A stretch of 64,000 bases of DNA, taken from NCBI GenBank assembly GCA_014904985.1, contig MU129012.1, positions 1 through 64,000 of the forward strand, written 5' to 3'. The notes beneath the pieces are model-generated. The model did not search any database. It was not told where the DNA came from and saw only the letters and a program-made list of their open reading frames with translations. Both the position numbers and the translations under genes were made by a program. Origin of the DNA: Hydnum rufescens UP504 (lineage: Eukaryota > Basidiomycota > Agaricomycetes > Cantharellales > Hydnaceae). Shown piece by piece: positions 46,953 to 62,000 of this stretch. The stretch's first letter is position 1. Every line of letters begins with the position of its first letter.

Positions 46953-49900
46953 ATGTCTATGCGTCTCTCACCCCCCCCCTCAAATCGATTCCTTCGGAGG
47001 TCCCCACCCTTCTATGCCTGTCTATTCTTTCTCGCTTGCCTTGTCCTCTTCCACATCACCCTTTTGACACTGAAGGCGACCCATTTCTTTGAGAAGCATC
47101 CCTTCGACGTACGCAAAATTAGTGCTGTCTCTCGACTAGCGTCTGTTACCACGCAGACGTGCACCGTTATCATCCTGATTACATTATCGTATGCAATGCA
47201 AATTGTATCTTCCGACGCCATTATTCGACGAAGTACGTGTCCTACTTTGATGGTTCGGTTTGAAAAGATTATATTTAATCTCGAATCAGGACAATCGGTT
47301 GCAGCGACTGCACGACAATTTGATGGCTTGGCGCGGGCTGGGTTCCTCAATACTTGCCCTGTGGAGGAGCCGGAAACTTGACGTCCGTACTCGGTTGCGT
47401 GTTCTCCTGGCGTTCATGTTCTTCGGAGGCGTGTCAGTCCTGCACATTGTTACGCCATCCAGTGATAACAGTGGGAACTTTCAATGCCACTCGCCCGGTT
47501 TCACTGAATGTCTCCACAATATCAATGCCTAACTACAGCCCCTGGATGGGTGAAGAGCTACCACTTGACCCCACTGCCGCTTTGCCTTACCTATGGTCTC
47601 AACTTGGTACCAATCCGACTGTCGGGCTACCAGGTCTCAATGGATCGTAAGAGCTTCTGATCTGGAGGAGATGTTCTAATGAATATGCTAAGCCAAATAT
47701 TGTAGTGTGATGTTCAGCACTCTGCCATCAGTTATGACAGGAGATGTGGTCTTTCAGGATCTGTATGCCTGTGACCTTTCTGTTAGATGTGGTATCATTC
47801 CTCGGGCATCAGGTGATTCATTCCAGGTCTTTATACACTGGGCCAGGTAAGCCTCCTTAATATGAATGCCTCTGCTTATACACACCCTGATGTGTGAATT
47901 TAGGAAATATCAGTTCATTTCCAGCTGGAGTTTCACTCCACTTTCACATACAAACTGTATTTGCTCAATACCCAGAAGATGGGCTTGCAATCATGCAGCT
48001 CCACACTCTGATCTCTCTATGAGTAGTGGGGCTTTTGCAATTGGGGGAAACAAGGAATCAATTAATGCACATCCTGTATTCTGGTGTAAGTCCTCTGAGC
48101 TGTATTAGAAGTGTGTTTCTCATTCACCTTTTCCATCTTAGTTGATGACATTCTCCTGTATCTCCTAAGCAGTGATCATGGAGTTGCCAATGCTTTTGCA
48201 TACATATCTATGCAAAATGACAGTTTAAAGCTTGATCCTTTGGTCAGCTTTGCCCCACCTGTACAATATACTCTCCAGGCTCAGACTTGGAGCTTTGTAA
48301 ATGATGATCACAAGAGTAAGCCATCTCTTTGAAGAGCACTTGTGTTCTCTCACAAACACTCTGTATAGATGCATTTCTTGAGGATGTGAATGCCACATTC
48401 TATATCTGGCCCATTGGCTGTTCATTGTTTGCTCAAAACATCACTGTTGATGTGCAGGGTGACAATACTCTGCTGAGCAAGAAGACAGCCCATACACCAA
48501 GTGACAATCCTACACCATTCCTACAGGCATGATATCCCCCATGATCCCTTGGAGCTTCAATGGGGTGCTATGCTCTCATATCTCAATTGGATAGAGTTAG
48601 GGTTCTTGTACCTCATTCCATCTCCAGAAGATACTCCACCATTCCTCAAACCCTTTGAACTTCAGCTGGGCTCTGGACTCAATAGCACCAATGACAGCTT
48701 GGTGCTTCTTGGTGATCGACTCTCCACCATGACAGCCCTGCAATACACTCTCCTTGTTCCAACCCTCCACAGCACTGTTGATTTAGGGTCTCAGATTGGT
48801 CTAGACTGGAGTCCTATCTTTGCCACTGTATCTGGTTTCCAGTCCATTCTCATGGCTTGTCTCACTGTGCAGACCCTGCCTCTCATAATGGGCATTATCA
48901 CCTCCTCCATTCTCATATTTGTCTTTGCAGTAGCTGCAAGACAATCTATATCTGACAATGTCATGCGAGATGGCCAAGTGATTGACATGGCATCCCTCCT
49001 CCATAACTCCTCTCTTCCTACAATCATTGCCAATGGTGATGAAGGCCTTCAAAGAATTCAGGCCATGCAAACTCATGTACTGTGAGATCATTTGGGATTT
49101 TGATTCTGGATCATAGGCCTTTCTTGACTATGCCATTTTCAGATATAATGGCATCACCATTGATGTAGATTATATCCAGAAGAGACATCACACCCCTTCT
49201 CCAGGAGTTCCCTTCAGGCCATTAGTAAGTCTGTTATGAATCTTTCATTGTTGAGATTATGTTAAGCAACATATCTAGGACAGTCATAATCCTCAGGATG
49301 AAAATTTACCAATCAGGGAATCCATAGGTGGCCCACCACCAAGGCCATCACACCCTGGATCACAGCAACCTTCACAATCTCAAGAAAGAACACACTGGTT
49401 CTTTGCTGGCCATCAACCATACATTATCACATATACAGTCACAACTGTCTTTCTTGCTGCCTCCTACTTGCTCTTAATTGGTCTTTGGTCTCATCACCTA
49501 TTTGACCACACCTCATTCAGTGTTGCAAGGTTAGGCCAGGTCAATCAGTTTGTGTCAGTTATCAGCCAAGCATGGGCAGTGGCCACCATCTCTGTCATTG
49601 CCTTCACAGTGCAGGCAATTGCATCAGATCTGGCAATTCAACATTGTTTGTCTCATATGTTTCTTACATCTTGTGGTTACATTGATTCATTGGATCTTCA
49701 TGGTTAGGTCAAACTGTGGCAGCCCTCCATGATACACTGGGTAGTTGGCTGGGGGTTGTGTATGCAGCAGTGGCCCTCTTCAGAAGCCAAGATCACCTTC
49801 AGACCCGGCTCCGACTGTTCTTGGCACTGGTGTTCTTTGTCAGCATCTCAATACTTCACATTTCAACCCCATCAGTCATCACAGTTCATGCTGTGAATTC

Positions 49901-52900
49901 AACAGTGGCATTTGATGCCCCAGTTGTCAAAATGCCTGGGAATTTGTCCCATATTCCAGTGTCTGATCAGTCCAAAGCTGATTTATTCCTTGTATTGCCA
50001 TCAATTCCATATTGTGGGATCAAAGGAATTCTGGTGTAGGTCTTCCTATGGGCTATAATGGAACGTGAGTCCCTAGGATCAGTTGTAATTCCAGATATTA
50101 CCAACTCACCTGTTTTTCTGGATTTATTTCTAGGACTTTGTTCAGCACCTTAGCAAAACCAACACATGGCACTGATGGCAGTGTGTTCTTTGAAGACCCA
50201 TATGCTCGGAACATTGCAGTTCAGTGTGCCTCAGTTGCAGACAGCCCTCACAACATGTTGAACATTACATATCGCCCTCACAATGCATCAAACATTGAGC
50301 ATGCCCCAGGTACTTTCGATCCAGATGTACCCAGTTCAAAAGGACTTACATTCTGTTTCAGCATATGAAAACCTTTCATTTGACCTTCGGTTGACAGTTT
50401 CAATATCCCAAAACACTACAATGAAGTTTATATCATCACCCAATCTGGCCCAATATGGTATCATGTCAGGATATGATTTCTCCTTTGGGGGCAGGAAAGT
50501 GTCTTCGGGCGCCCCGCCTAATTATTGGAGTGAGCTGGCACTATCAATCCTCGCCTGACCACTAACAAGCGGTTTCCCAGTGAATGATGTATTGGCGTAT
50601 CTTCCTTGGCATCAACCCAATGCAATGGAACCAACAAACAACATGAGTATGACTGCATTTGCCTATATTTCCCTCCGCCCCAATGCATTTCGTATGGGTT
50701 CTGTCGGTGGAGACGTACCAGTGGCAATTGAAACTCGTCAATTCCAAGTTAGGAGTTGGGTTGAGGAGCCTTCAGGTGGGTTGAGCGTCATCTCGTATGT
50801 GTGGATCGATAGCCAACAATCCACAATAGCGCCCACGTTAGAAACGCTGGAAGATCTGAATGTTACGTTCTATATCTGGCCCATTATTTGCTCTCTTTCC
50901 GTCCATAATGTCACAGCTTGGGTCCGTGTCCGAGGCGACACCCGACTCGAAAGGACGAATGCCAGCACCACCGTTGCAAACTTAACTAGGCCTAGCGGTA
51001 AATGGATCCTTCCGTCAGACCCAATGGAGACTTCCTGGTCATACATTATGGATCTATTGTTTTTGGCGCAACAAGTGTGGATCTCAGACCCAGCGACACC
51101 GCTTGAAAAGACTTTCAATCAGACCTGGACCTTGACATCGCTAGAAGACCAGCTCAGCCGCTTTTCCGCCTTCTATTACTCCGTTCTAGTCCAACATTGG
51201 CGGACCGCTGCCCTCAACGGTGACCTCACCGCCTCATCATGGTGGAATGAGGCCACAGAGTCTGTTGCGGCGCATCAACTCACGCTCATCGGTCGACTTG
51301 ATGTCAGCATCTCTCAACTCGTCCTCGGCTGTGTCTGTATGATCGCTTTGATCATTACCTCCGCAATATCGATTCTCGGAGTTCGAATACACCAAGGGGC
51401 GCTCATGGACGGTGGTGTGATGAACATGATCTCGCTTCTCCGCGGATCATCCCTCCCTGGGATTATTTCTGGCGACCACGATGAAGTTCTGGGACATGAT
51501 GGTCGGCGGCGTCGGGCGGAGCGTACAATAGTGATGTGAGGACTCAATATCATAGTCGGTCCCGTCATCCCTCGCTTCCAAGTCCTGACTATGCTCTCTC
51601 TAGGTTCAAAAATTCGATTCTCGATGTGCCAGAACGGCTAGAGGACGAGATTTTTCTCCACAATTCTTGGGACGACGAGTCAAGAGGTTGATGAATTTCC
51701 CAATGTCCAATACCCTGCTCGCCTGATTCCCTGATGTCGCCTTGATATTCCGTTGTAGGCTTGCAAAGCTCCCTGGGGGCGATAGCATTGTCGGAGCGAG
51801 TAGAAGATGAGCGTCTCGGCATCAATTCTGGGGACCGTGAGAGGACAGGTAGATTGATTTCCCAATCGTTCACGTCATGTTTGGCTAACTCGATCATGTC
51901 GCTTCGGTATTCCCCCGTAGACTTGCAACATCCGATGCGGATGATAAGAGCACGGCAGCAACAACAAGACGAGGATCTTTCTTTCCTTTCTGACGATCCT
52001 GTGCTGACAGGTTGATTAGCTTCTCGAGTTTTTCTCCACGTTCTTCCAACTCCCTGACGTCCCGTATTTCGCTGCAGACTCGCGAACTTCGTTGCGCACG
52101 ATGACGCTGCCAGAGCGACTGGAGGGCGACGATCCCATGAATTCTGAGGACCCTGAGAGTACGTATCCCTCAATAAATTTCCGAATCTTTCGGCCGACTC
52201 GTTGACGTTTCTCCATTCCGCCGTAGACTTTCAAAATTCGCCGGAACGATGACCCCACCGCAGTGTCAAGAAGACGAACATCTTCTCAATTCTGGGGACC
52301 AGGAGACGACAGGTAGATTAATTCCAGTGCTCTATGCCATGTTCGCCCGGTTCGCTGATGTTGCTTGGTATTCCGCTGTAGGCTTGCAAAGTATACTGCG
52401 ACCGGCAAAGTATTGTTAGAGCAACTAGAAGACGAGCGTCTCCCCATCAATTCTGGGGTCCACGAAAACACCGGTAAGTTGATTTCGCAATCGTTCACAC
52501 CACTTTCAGCTAACTCTTTCATGTTGCTTCGGTATTCCCTCGTAGACTTGCTCATATTCGATGCAGACCATGTCCCTACCGCAGGAACAAGAAGACGAGC
52601 ATCATCCTCTCAATTCTGAGGTCCCTGAGACGACAGGTTGAGTAGTTTCTCAATTTTCCATTTCATGTTTTCCCGGCCCTCGCTGATGTTGATTTGTGTT
52701 CCGCTGTAGACTCGCAAAGTTTTCTGCAGACAGCGACACTTCAAGAGCGACTGGGAGGCGACGATTTACCCATCAATTTCGGGGACCACGAGGGTACGTA
52801 TGCAAGGTCAACTTGATTTCCCTATCTTTCCTTCCACATTCGGCTGAGTCGCTGATGTTGCTTCGGTATTCCACTGCAGACTGCCAAATTTGCTGAGGAC

Positions 52901-52943
52901 GATGGGGCCAGGTTCTCCTCTGCCGAGCGCGCACTCCGGATAG
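46953..52943 (+). pseudogene. Two-halved membrane-protein gene, U2 copy with frameshifts
   Basis: Colinear with U1 34174-40107. Lesions: an extra base near 47308 in GTTGCAGCGACTGCAC (U1 GTTGCAGCGCTGCAT), another near 47460 (CGCCATCCAGTG against CGCCATCAGTG), and a lost base near 50011 before the exon end (ATATTGTGGGATC against ATATTTGTGGGGTC). The second half from 50580 is long and clean (FYIWPIICSLSVHNVTAW, LVLGCVCMIALIITSAISI, RRRRAERTIVM). The exon array follows at 51604-52943. Either this is a pseudogene, or the small indels are assembly errors; the first is more likely, as other parts of the unit are also damaged. Confidence 0.72.
51604..52943 (+). repeat. Repeat-exon array, U2
   Basis: Exons match U1 one for one: E0 51604-51686 (83 nt), E1 51759-51848 (90), E2 51921-52010 (90), E3 52078-52158 (81), E4 52227-52312 (86, one base short), and later ones to the TAG near 52943. 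E8 is also one base short at its start. The first four keep the U1 lengths and phase exactly. Confidence 0.75.
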
Positions 52944-55820
52944 CCGTCATCTTCCTGAGAGGGTACGGTGCCTGATTGTCTTTTCTAAGGAGACACGAAC
53001 ATGAACGTTGATAGAGTTCAAGAGTGCTCACTATCTATTTCCATCGTTTCCTACGGTGGCGGTTTCCTTTGCTATATCGAACATCCTTGAAATTCGTTTT
53101 CGCTACGGCATGTTTTTGCTGCCAGTGGCTTCATCCCTTTCAAGTTGTTGCCATCCGATGCTTCCGCACTATTAGATCCAAGCGTACTTCCCAGGCCGAT
53201 ATGGCACTCTATGGGATCCTGATTCTTTAGAAATTAATGTTATGTTCAACTCTCGACACCCATGGGCCACACATTCAAATTTGGCCTCAACTTTCCTACC
53301 TTCGAATGGTTCCCTACTCTTCAGCCCCCGCGAAGAACCCCTGGAGGCTTCCTCGTCAAGTTCTGAACGAGTATTGAACGGATTGGTGAAAAACACAAAA
53401 AATAAATACGTATCAAACGGGTGCGAATTAAGCAGAGCGGCGACGGCGACACTTGTCTTCATCTGAGAGAGAGCCAGATGAGAAATGGCGTGGTCCGACA
53501 TTGCTAGCTGGTGGAGGCACCTGCACCTAGTGCGAGTGAGAGAGTTGCAATCCTCGGCTTCTGCTCGTGCAGAGGCTTGGCAAATTTGAGTTAGCGCTCA
53601 TTCTCATCTTACTCTTCAGCCTTTAGTAATAGCACGGTACCAGTACCAGTATCCAGTGGCACGCGACTTACGCGACTAGCAGTTCAACAGCTTTACCAAT
53701 ATTCCCTTCGTTCGGGATCGTTTGGATGCAGCAGAAGAAAGAATAAGACGCACTCGTTACGACAGTAATCACTAGAAGCTGCTAGAGCAGACTGGACAAA
53801 GCTAACTTACACACCATCATTCTACTCCCCAAATACAACAGAATAAGAGGGCGAAACGAGATTAAATATACAGCCTAGATCTGCGCCTTCCCCCAGCTAT
53901 CATTAGTTCATCGTACATCACAAAACCAATGGGGGTATGGCTATGAAGAATGCGGATAGAACAGCCAAAAGCTGTGTTTTCTCCATTATTAGTTAAATGC
54001 AGAATAAACAGGGAAACGAACATTGTGAACACTACGTGATTGGGAGGGTGTACGCAAATGTCTTTAAATTGCCTAAGCGAAAGTGCTCACCGGGAGCGCT
54101 TCTCTTCTATATCGGGCCTTGTCACCGCTTTGGAGACCCTCATGAAGACCATCCCTCGTATTCCAAAAAGTGACAATTCCTCTTGCTGTTTATGACCACA
54201 GGGAAAATTAAATCAGTATGGAGCACAGCCGGCAAAAAAAATAATTAGCGCCCAACCGTCCGTGTCATCCATCTCTATCTTGAGCCAATTCCAAATCGTC
54301 CGTCGATTCTCCACTTCAATGACGAGGAACGTAAAGTCCGAGGGTCTCCGGAAGTTGGTTCTAGAATAAAGCTCGATGTGCCGACGGCACCGATTCGATC
54401 GTCGATCGTCCTCCCAGATTCGACTGTCCACTCTATGAGGGGTGAGAGGGTGCAGGATGAGTTCGAGATCATGCCGAGGAGAATCAGCGCTGCCTCGATT
54501 GGGCTGACGGGGTGCGACGGCAGTGCATTGTTCCGATGGTGAACAGAGAAGAAAGGAGAGGTTGTCAGGAGTTTGATCGTCATTTTGGTTGAAGCGACTC
54601 CGACGACAAAGAAGACTAGGCAAAACGGTGTGCGCAGACTCACGCGAAAGCGATCCAAAGCCAATTTCAAATCCCGGTGAAGGTCCTAATATCTAGCTGC
54701 ATCATTGGGAAGCTCCTCGCGTTGCTTCGGAGTGTGCAGAGGGGACCAATGCCTAGAGATTCCGATAGACCCAACTCTCTGCTTCAGCAGTGTTGAGACA
54801 ATCTGCAGCTCTCCATATATGTTCAATAATAAGCGATGTTGGGCGTTGATACGGCAGAGAGTCATTTCTTGGGAGAACTCGCCTCCCAAGCATGAGCACT
54901 TCATACTGCAAAACCGGCGAGATTTGGTCTCGATGCATCGCCGCAAGAGGATCTAAGAGTTCTGCGAGATACCAAACGTGGTGTTCCAGCGATTTCAAGG
55001 TCTCCCTGTCGTGGGGGCTGACTTGGCAAGGCAAGAGATGGAAAAAAATCAAGGTGAGGAGGTTAAGGTATGAGCAATGATAAATATACATATATGTATC
55101 CCGTGAAGCTAGGAAGTCAGGGCAACCTGAACGAAAGAGATGAACAGACCCACTACTAACCACATCTAGCCCCTTGATCAGCTCCAGTGCAGACCCAATC
55201 TTGACTCTGGCCCTATGGACCCCACGAATCTGTGATACCCATCTAAGCGCGCCCAGCAGACGCCATCGCGCTCACCGAAAAGGGTGGGACCACGGTTTTC
55301 TCTTCTGTGACATCCTCAAGGTCTTGACGTGAACCGAAGCATGGGAAGAATCGGTGGAGCCAGGCCCGGGGTGGTGAGGTTTCCTCCTCCCTGTGCGTGG
55401 CAGTGGCAGCACACATTAGCGCCAGAAGATCCAAAGAGGACAAGTACAGCTGGACATGTGAGTGGGACTGTTGACCAAGGCGAGGGTGAAGTCGAAAGTA
55501 ATAGTCCGAGCCAGCCACGGACTTCAAATCCATTGGCAAGGACGCACCTATACCAGGCCACTCGGAAGGGGGCTTGACATAGCCTCTGCGCCACTATTAA
55601 CGGATTGGAGTGACTAATTGAGGATGAGCAGATGTATTATGTAATCAGGATGGGCATCCTGTCGTCCATCGCCCTTTTTGTATCATGGCTGAGTGGCAGG
55701 CTTCACCAAGATTTCTGAATGATTAGAAAACTAGGAAAAGCAATTCCGGTCACTCTTCTTCCAATATATACACCGAGTTGAGGGCCGAGGCACGAGGGCG
55801 TCACCGTCATCGTCACGCCC
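52944..55820. other. Degenerate 3' part of U2 with a relic of hypothetical gene H
   Basis: Plus-strand remains of gene H lie at about 54226-55050 (EFEIMPRRISAASIGLTG, later SYCKTGEIWSR), with stops between. There is no intact gene. The region matches U1 40108-42987 and, inverted, 16480-18740. Confidence 0.6.
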
Positions 55821-56011
55821 AACGTCCATTGGGACTCCACACTTCATATCCACACCCTGAATTATTGCTGTGGAGCCGTTCACACACCCGTATGTGATCA
55901 CCCAGGCTCAACTACAGTACAGGAGCACATGAATTTCCGCCCAAGTTGGGTACGATACGCCACCGGCGTGTCTGCTACACGATACAAATACAATATTTTC
56001 AGCGCAAGAGA

Positions 56012-57492
56012 TCAGTACCCCATACACGCCTTCCAATCCAGGTTCAGTTTTAGCGAATTCTCAAAGGTTTTGGCGTTCGGATTCTCCTCGCGGCTTTTCT
56101 TAAGATCTTGGATGAAAAGGCTGTAAATCGTGAATCAGCAATGAACATCTTGGTAACCAGGCATGTTCAGAGACTGACCCATCGTAGATCGATTTCATGC
56201 TAGAAGAAGACGCCCGGATGAGTGAGCCATTACAGGGACGAGGGGAAACGAACGGCACGAACTTGAGCCAGAGCTCATTTCCGAGCTTTTGGATGTGTTC
56301 TCGCTCTTGAAAGCTGTCGGGGTGACCTCGTTCACTTTGACTGTCTTCCCCGAGACGCGACTGAGCGTCTCAGCGTGTTCGAGGGGGGTGGGGATTTCAC
56401 CACAGGCATTGCAAGACTTTCCTGAGGTGTTTACATGCAGATTCAGCGCATTTCCAGTCCCTCAATCGGAGTGCAACGCGCATGAAACGTACCCAAGATC
56501 CAATCTCATGGGCATCGAAAGAGGGGACTTAGATGTGGAAGGAAGGCCCAAGGCGTCTATGAAACCATCACCCTCTCTGCGAAGAAGCTGCGTGGACAAA
56601 CGGTTAGTGGCACGGGCACATTCCTCTGCCAGAAAGGATCTGCATACCCCATATCTCGTAAGGCTAGAATAATAGGAGGTCAATATCACGCTGAACGGTA
56701 CTTTCTTCGAACGGAGATAATTCTCCACTGAGGCCTTTCGTCAGTAGGACAAAGAAAAAGTCAATTTTTCATACCAGTGACTTTGCTCTACAAATGCAAC
56801 ACCCGCAGTCAGTCACTGAGAGAGAAGACCCCTTAAGTTTCAGGCGTCATACCGCAAAATGGTACACCGCATATGCCTCCATGCGTGGCAGAGTACTGCC
56901 GGGATCAGAGGTCAGCGGGAGTGGGGACAATAAATCGGCGAAGAACAAACCTCCACACGAAGTACTGCACTCCTTCGGCCTCTGCAGCACCCACAAGGTT
57001 ACGACCATACTGTTCCTCGTGAGCCTGGGTTCCCGCTTGATTTCCATCAGGGATGGGAAGCAAAGTCCAAACTATGCATAACGAGACGGGTTGAGCCTCG
57101 AGAAACCGTGCAAATGCGTCACGCTTACAGTCTGGCAGTCAAACAAGTGGTCGAGACATCTTGATACAATAGATATCTTTGACTATTGACCCACCAGTTA
57201 CACCGAAAACGCCCCATGCACCCCTGAATGCCTTCTTCAGAGATTCCACGTCTTCCGCGTCAGCGGCGACAACCTCTACCCCGAGATTTTCGAGACCTGG
57301 GATGAGTGTCAACGCTAAGTCAGGGATAGTAGCGAGCGAACCACTGGCTGACCTCGCACTTTGTTGGCATCCCTAGTGAGGGCTCGAACAGCAAAGGTTC
57401 CGTCATTTACAGTAATAGAGTCCTTACAACGCTTCTGCCTTGGACGCCAGTGTTCCAACAACGGCAACAATCTTCTTCTTAGTCAAGGTCAT
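56012..57492 (-). pseudogene. NmrA-like gene, U3 copy, frameshifted
   Basis: Start MTLTKKKIVAVVG, then a one-base loss (GGAACACTGG against GGAAGCACTGG in U1) breaks the frame inside the GxxGxxG motif. The promoter segment holding the TATA box in U1 is deleted (ATTTGGCAGGTTCGCGG). Later exons (AHEEQYGRNLV-type signature, C-terminal block near 56060-56400) remain recognisable. Confidence 0.75.
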
Positions 57493-57769
57493 AGTGGGCC
57501 GGCGTCATTTGATCGTTATTTGGCAGGTTCGCGGAACATAACCTCACAGCCCGATGACGCAGTCGATTGGCGTCATAAAGTCGCCTACAAGCAAGATTGG
57601 ACCAGAAATTGGGAACGGGGTTAGACGGTGAGGGGATCGAGCCTTTGATAGCCCAGGAAAACCAGGGCTGCGAGTGATTATCTAACCTGTGATTAGCAGA
57701 CTGCTGAGCGGTTCACGTCACAGTCGCAGACGACACCCTTCCAAAATAACTCTAAATTTGCCCCGGAGG

Positions 57770-58435
57770 GAGGGAGGAGGGATGAACTATAACAGGATTT
57801 GCATGCCCCAAACTTTGCAGAACGAGCTGAATAGCAGTTTCTGCGAGCGAGGACTATCCACTGAGAATTTAGTATAGTGAGAAAGGATTTAAAGAATCAA
57901 TTGACAATCCCTCATACCCGCGACCTTGCTCCAAAGATTACACACGCGATGGTAAGAGACAGTACAATAAACTTCGGTTCCGGCGTCATGCGTCAAAATC
58001 GGATAGTAGATATGGTTCAATATGCGGGAGGGCTTTGCGGGGTGCCGGACGTCGGATTCGGTGGCAGTAGGGACAAAAATGAACAACCTCCATATGAAGT
58101 TCTGGACACTTCGACCGCATCAACAGTACGACCATCGTTCTTCGTGGGTTTCCGTTTGCTGTTCATCATGGATCGGAAATGCACTCCGAACTAAGTACGA
58201 TTGGATCCCACAAACCCTTGAAAATAACTATGGCTTGGAATCGACAATCGAAAATGATTAGTCTGTGGGACATCTCGATATAACGATATCTGGTGTCTCA
58301 ACGCACCAGTTATACCCAAAACTCCCCATGCGCCCCTGAAAGCCTGGGGTCCATCAGTGGATAGGCTATTTATCAGGCTTCCCACTTTCAACACCACTAG
58401 TTCCGATCAAAGATCTTCTTCTACTTTGAGGACAT
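57770..58435 (-). pseudogene. Second NmrA-like remnant, U3
   Basis: The start codon context is kept but followed by TAG after MSSK. The fused block seen in U1 and U2 (SLINSLSTDGP, AFRGAWGVLGITGA) is present further on, showing the same internal deletion. Confidence 0.65.
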
Positions 58436-59052
58436 TGTGTAGTGACATGGTGAGGTCGAAGTGAATTGTCAATGAGGGCAATTGTCTACCTTTTACAGAC
58501 GGAACAGGGGTGCACAGGCTATCAAGTTTCAATTATGCAATGGAACAATGCAAGATGCAGTCAATTGAGGCCCCTCCATGGCGGATACACGAGCACTCTG
58601 GCTTTGGTACATGAGAAAAAGGATGGGCCAACATATCCGGGGGTGGAAAACAGGCTCTTTGATTACTTTAATCCTGAGGTGAGTATGAGAGTGACGCATG
58701 TATGTCCAATCCGAGATTGTGCGTCACGAGGCAGCGGTATTTGCCGAAGTCTTCATTTGAAGTCCAAGGTCGCGCGAATGGTGGCCTTAGCGTTAGCTCA
58801 CTGCGTTTCGATGGCCCCTCATTCCCTTGCAGAAGATTATGGTGATTTGTCATCATGGGCCTTGCGACGTGGTTTTTGACGGACGCCCTCAAGATTCTTC
58901 GTGCCTCATGGTAAATCACCTTGATTTGCCAGATTCAATCGGTTGCTTCCTTGTGGCTTCTCAAGTGAGCTCCACCTCTCTGCTTGAGAACCATCAGGCC
59001 TGATAACGTCCCCACCAAAACAGCGAGCGTTGTTGCCTTGGTCCAAATACCT

Positions 59053-62000
59053 ATGCGTCCCTCAATTCCCCTCCCAAATCGATTCCTTCGGAGGTCCACC
59101 CCTTTTTACACCTGTATTCTCTTTCTCGCTTGCCTTGTCCTCTTCAACACCGCACTTTTGACGCTTCGGGAGACACATTTCTTTGAGAAGCATCTCTTGA
59201 CGTGCGCAAGATTAGTGCCATCTCTCAGATAGCCTCCATTACTACGCAGGCATGCACCGTTATCATCCTGATTACATTATCATATGCAATGCAAATTGCA
59301 TCTTCCGACACTATTGTTAGACGAAGTATGTCTACTACTTTGGTGATTCCATTTGAAAAGATTCTATCTAATCTTGAACTAGGACAATCGGTTGCAGCGC
59401 TGCATGACAATTTGATGTCTTGGCGCGGGTTGGGTTCCTCAATACTTGCCCTGTGGAGGAGCCGGAAACTTGATGTCCGTACTTGGTTGCGTGTTCTCCT
59501 GGCTTTCATGTTCTTCGGAGGCGTGTCAGTTCTACACATTGTCACGCCATCAGTGATAACAGTGGGGACTTTCAATGCTACTCGCCCTGTTCCACTGAAT
59601 GTCTCCACAATGCCTGACTTCCAACCCTGGATCTATTTTCATCTACCTCCACTGGTGGATCCGATCCCTGCTTTACCATACTTGTGGTCTCAACTCAGGG
59701 CCAATACAACTGGTGGGCTACTGGCGGGTGTCAATGGATCGTAAGAACTTCTGATCCCATGGAGATCCTGTAATCAATGCACTGAACCAAATATTGTAGT
59801 GTGATGTTCAGCACTCTGCCATCAGTTATGACAGGAGATGTGGTCTTTCAGGATCCATATGCCCGTGATGTTTCTGTTAGATGTGGCATCATTCCTCGGG
59901 TATCAGGTGACTCGTTCCAAGTCTTATATATTGGGCCGGGTATGCTTCCTCAATATGAATCCCTCTACTTGTACATGCCCTGATGTGTGGATCTAGGACC
60001 TATCAGTTCATTTCCAACTGCAGTTTCCCTCTCTTTTGACATACAAGTTGGATTCACCCTGTACCCTGGGCATCTGCAATGGTACAATAGCTCTGGAATT
60101 AATATCTCTATGAACACTGGGGCTTTTTCAATTGGGGGAAACAAGGAATCAATTAGTGCCCATCCTGTATTCTCATGTAAGTACTCTGAGCTATATTAGA
60201 TATATTAGATCTTACAACTGTGTTGCTCATTCTCCTTTTCCATCTTAGTTGATGACATACTCCTGATGCTCCCTTATTCATATGATCTGTTTGCCACTGC
60301 TTTTGCATACATATCCACTCGAAATGACAGCTTAAAGCTTGATCCTTTGGTCAGCTTTGCCCCACCAGTACAATATACTCTCCAGGCTCAGACTTGGAGC
60401 TTTATAAATAATGACACCAAGAGTAAGCCACCTGTTTGAAGAGGACTTATTTTCTCACAAGCACTCTGTACAGATGCATTTCATGAAGATGTGAATGCCA
60501 CATTCTATATCTGGCCCATTGGCTGCTCAGTGTTTGCCCAAAACATCACTGCTGATGTACGGGGTGACAATGTTCTACTGAGGAAGACAACCCATGCACC
60601 TGCTCAGAATCCTACACCATTCCTACGACATGATATCCCCCATGATCCCTTGGAGTTTTACTGGGGTTATATGATGTTTGATATCTATCATCATGAGTCA
60701 GGACTCCTTTCACTCCTTTCACCCCTTTCTCCAGAAGGTCCTTCACAATTCCTCACACCCTTGGAACTTCAGCTGGGTTCTGGGCTCAATACCACCAATG
60801 ACAGCTTGGCCCTCCTCAGTGACCGACTCTCCAGCATGACAGCCTTATTCTACATGGATCTTATTCAGACCTACTGCACTCCTAACAGTGGGCCTAAAGT
60901 CTATTTTGGGAAAGAGTGCAGTCCTGTCTTTTCCACAGTATCTGGTTCACAGTCCATTGTTGTGGCTGGTCTGATTGTGCACCTTTTGCCTCTCATAATT
61001 GGGATCATCACTTGCTCTATTCTCATATTCATCTTTGTTGCAACTGCAGGACAATCTACATCATCAGATAATGTCATACAAGATGGCCAAGTGATTAACA
61101 TGGTATCCCTCCTGCATAACTCCTCTCTTCCTACAGTCATTGCCAGTGGCAATGAACACCTTCAAAGAATTCAGGCCACCCACACTCATGTATCGTGAGA
61201 TCATTTAAGGTTTAGATTGTGTATTATATGCCTTTCCTGACTAAACATTTTCAGATATGATGGCCTCACCCTTGGTGTTGATTATGTCCAGGAGGGACAT
61301 CACTCCTCTTCTCCAGGAATTCCTCTGATTGCATTAGTAAGTCTGTTATGGATCTTCCATTGCTGACATTATGTTGAGCAACATATCCAGGAGGGCAATC
61401 CTCAGGATCAAAATTCAGCAACCAGGGAATCCATAGGGGGTTCACCATCAAGGCCATTACATCCTGGATTAGATCAACCTTCCCAATCTCAAAAAAGAAT
61501 GCACTGGCTCTTCAATGGCCATCAACCATATATCATTGCATATGCCACCACAACTGCCCTTCTTGCTCTCTTCCACTTGCTCTTAATTGGACTTTGGTCT
61601 CATCACCTATTTGAGCGCACCTTGTTCAACATTGCAAGATTGGGCCAGGTGAATCAGTTTGTATCAGTTCTCAGCCAAATGTGGGCTGTGGCCACCATCT
61701 CTGTCATTTCATTCACAGTACAAGCCATTGCATCAGACCTGGCCATTCAACATCGTTTGTCTCAAATATTTCCTACCCATTGTGGCCACAGCAATTCATT
61801 CAATTTTCATTGTTAGGCCAAACTGTTGCTACCCTCCATGATGCTCTGGGTAGTTGGCTAGGGGCTGTGCATGCAGCAGTGGCCCTCTTCCGCCTTCGGA
61901 CCCGGCTCCAACCATTCTTGGCACTGGTGTTCTTTGTCAGCATCTCAATACTTCATATTTCAACACCTTCGGTCATCAGAGTTCATGCTGTGAATTCAAC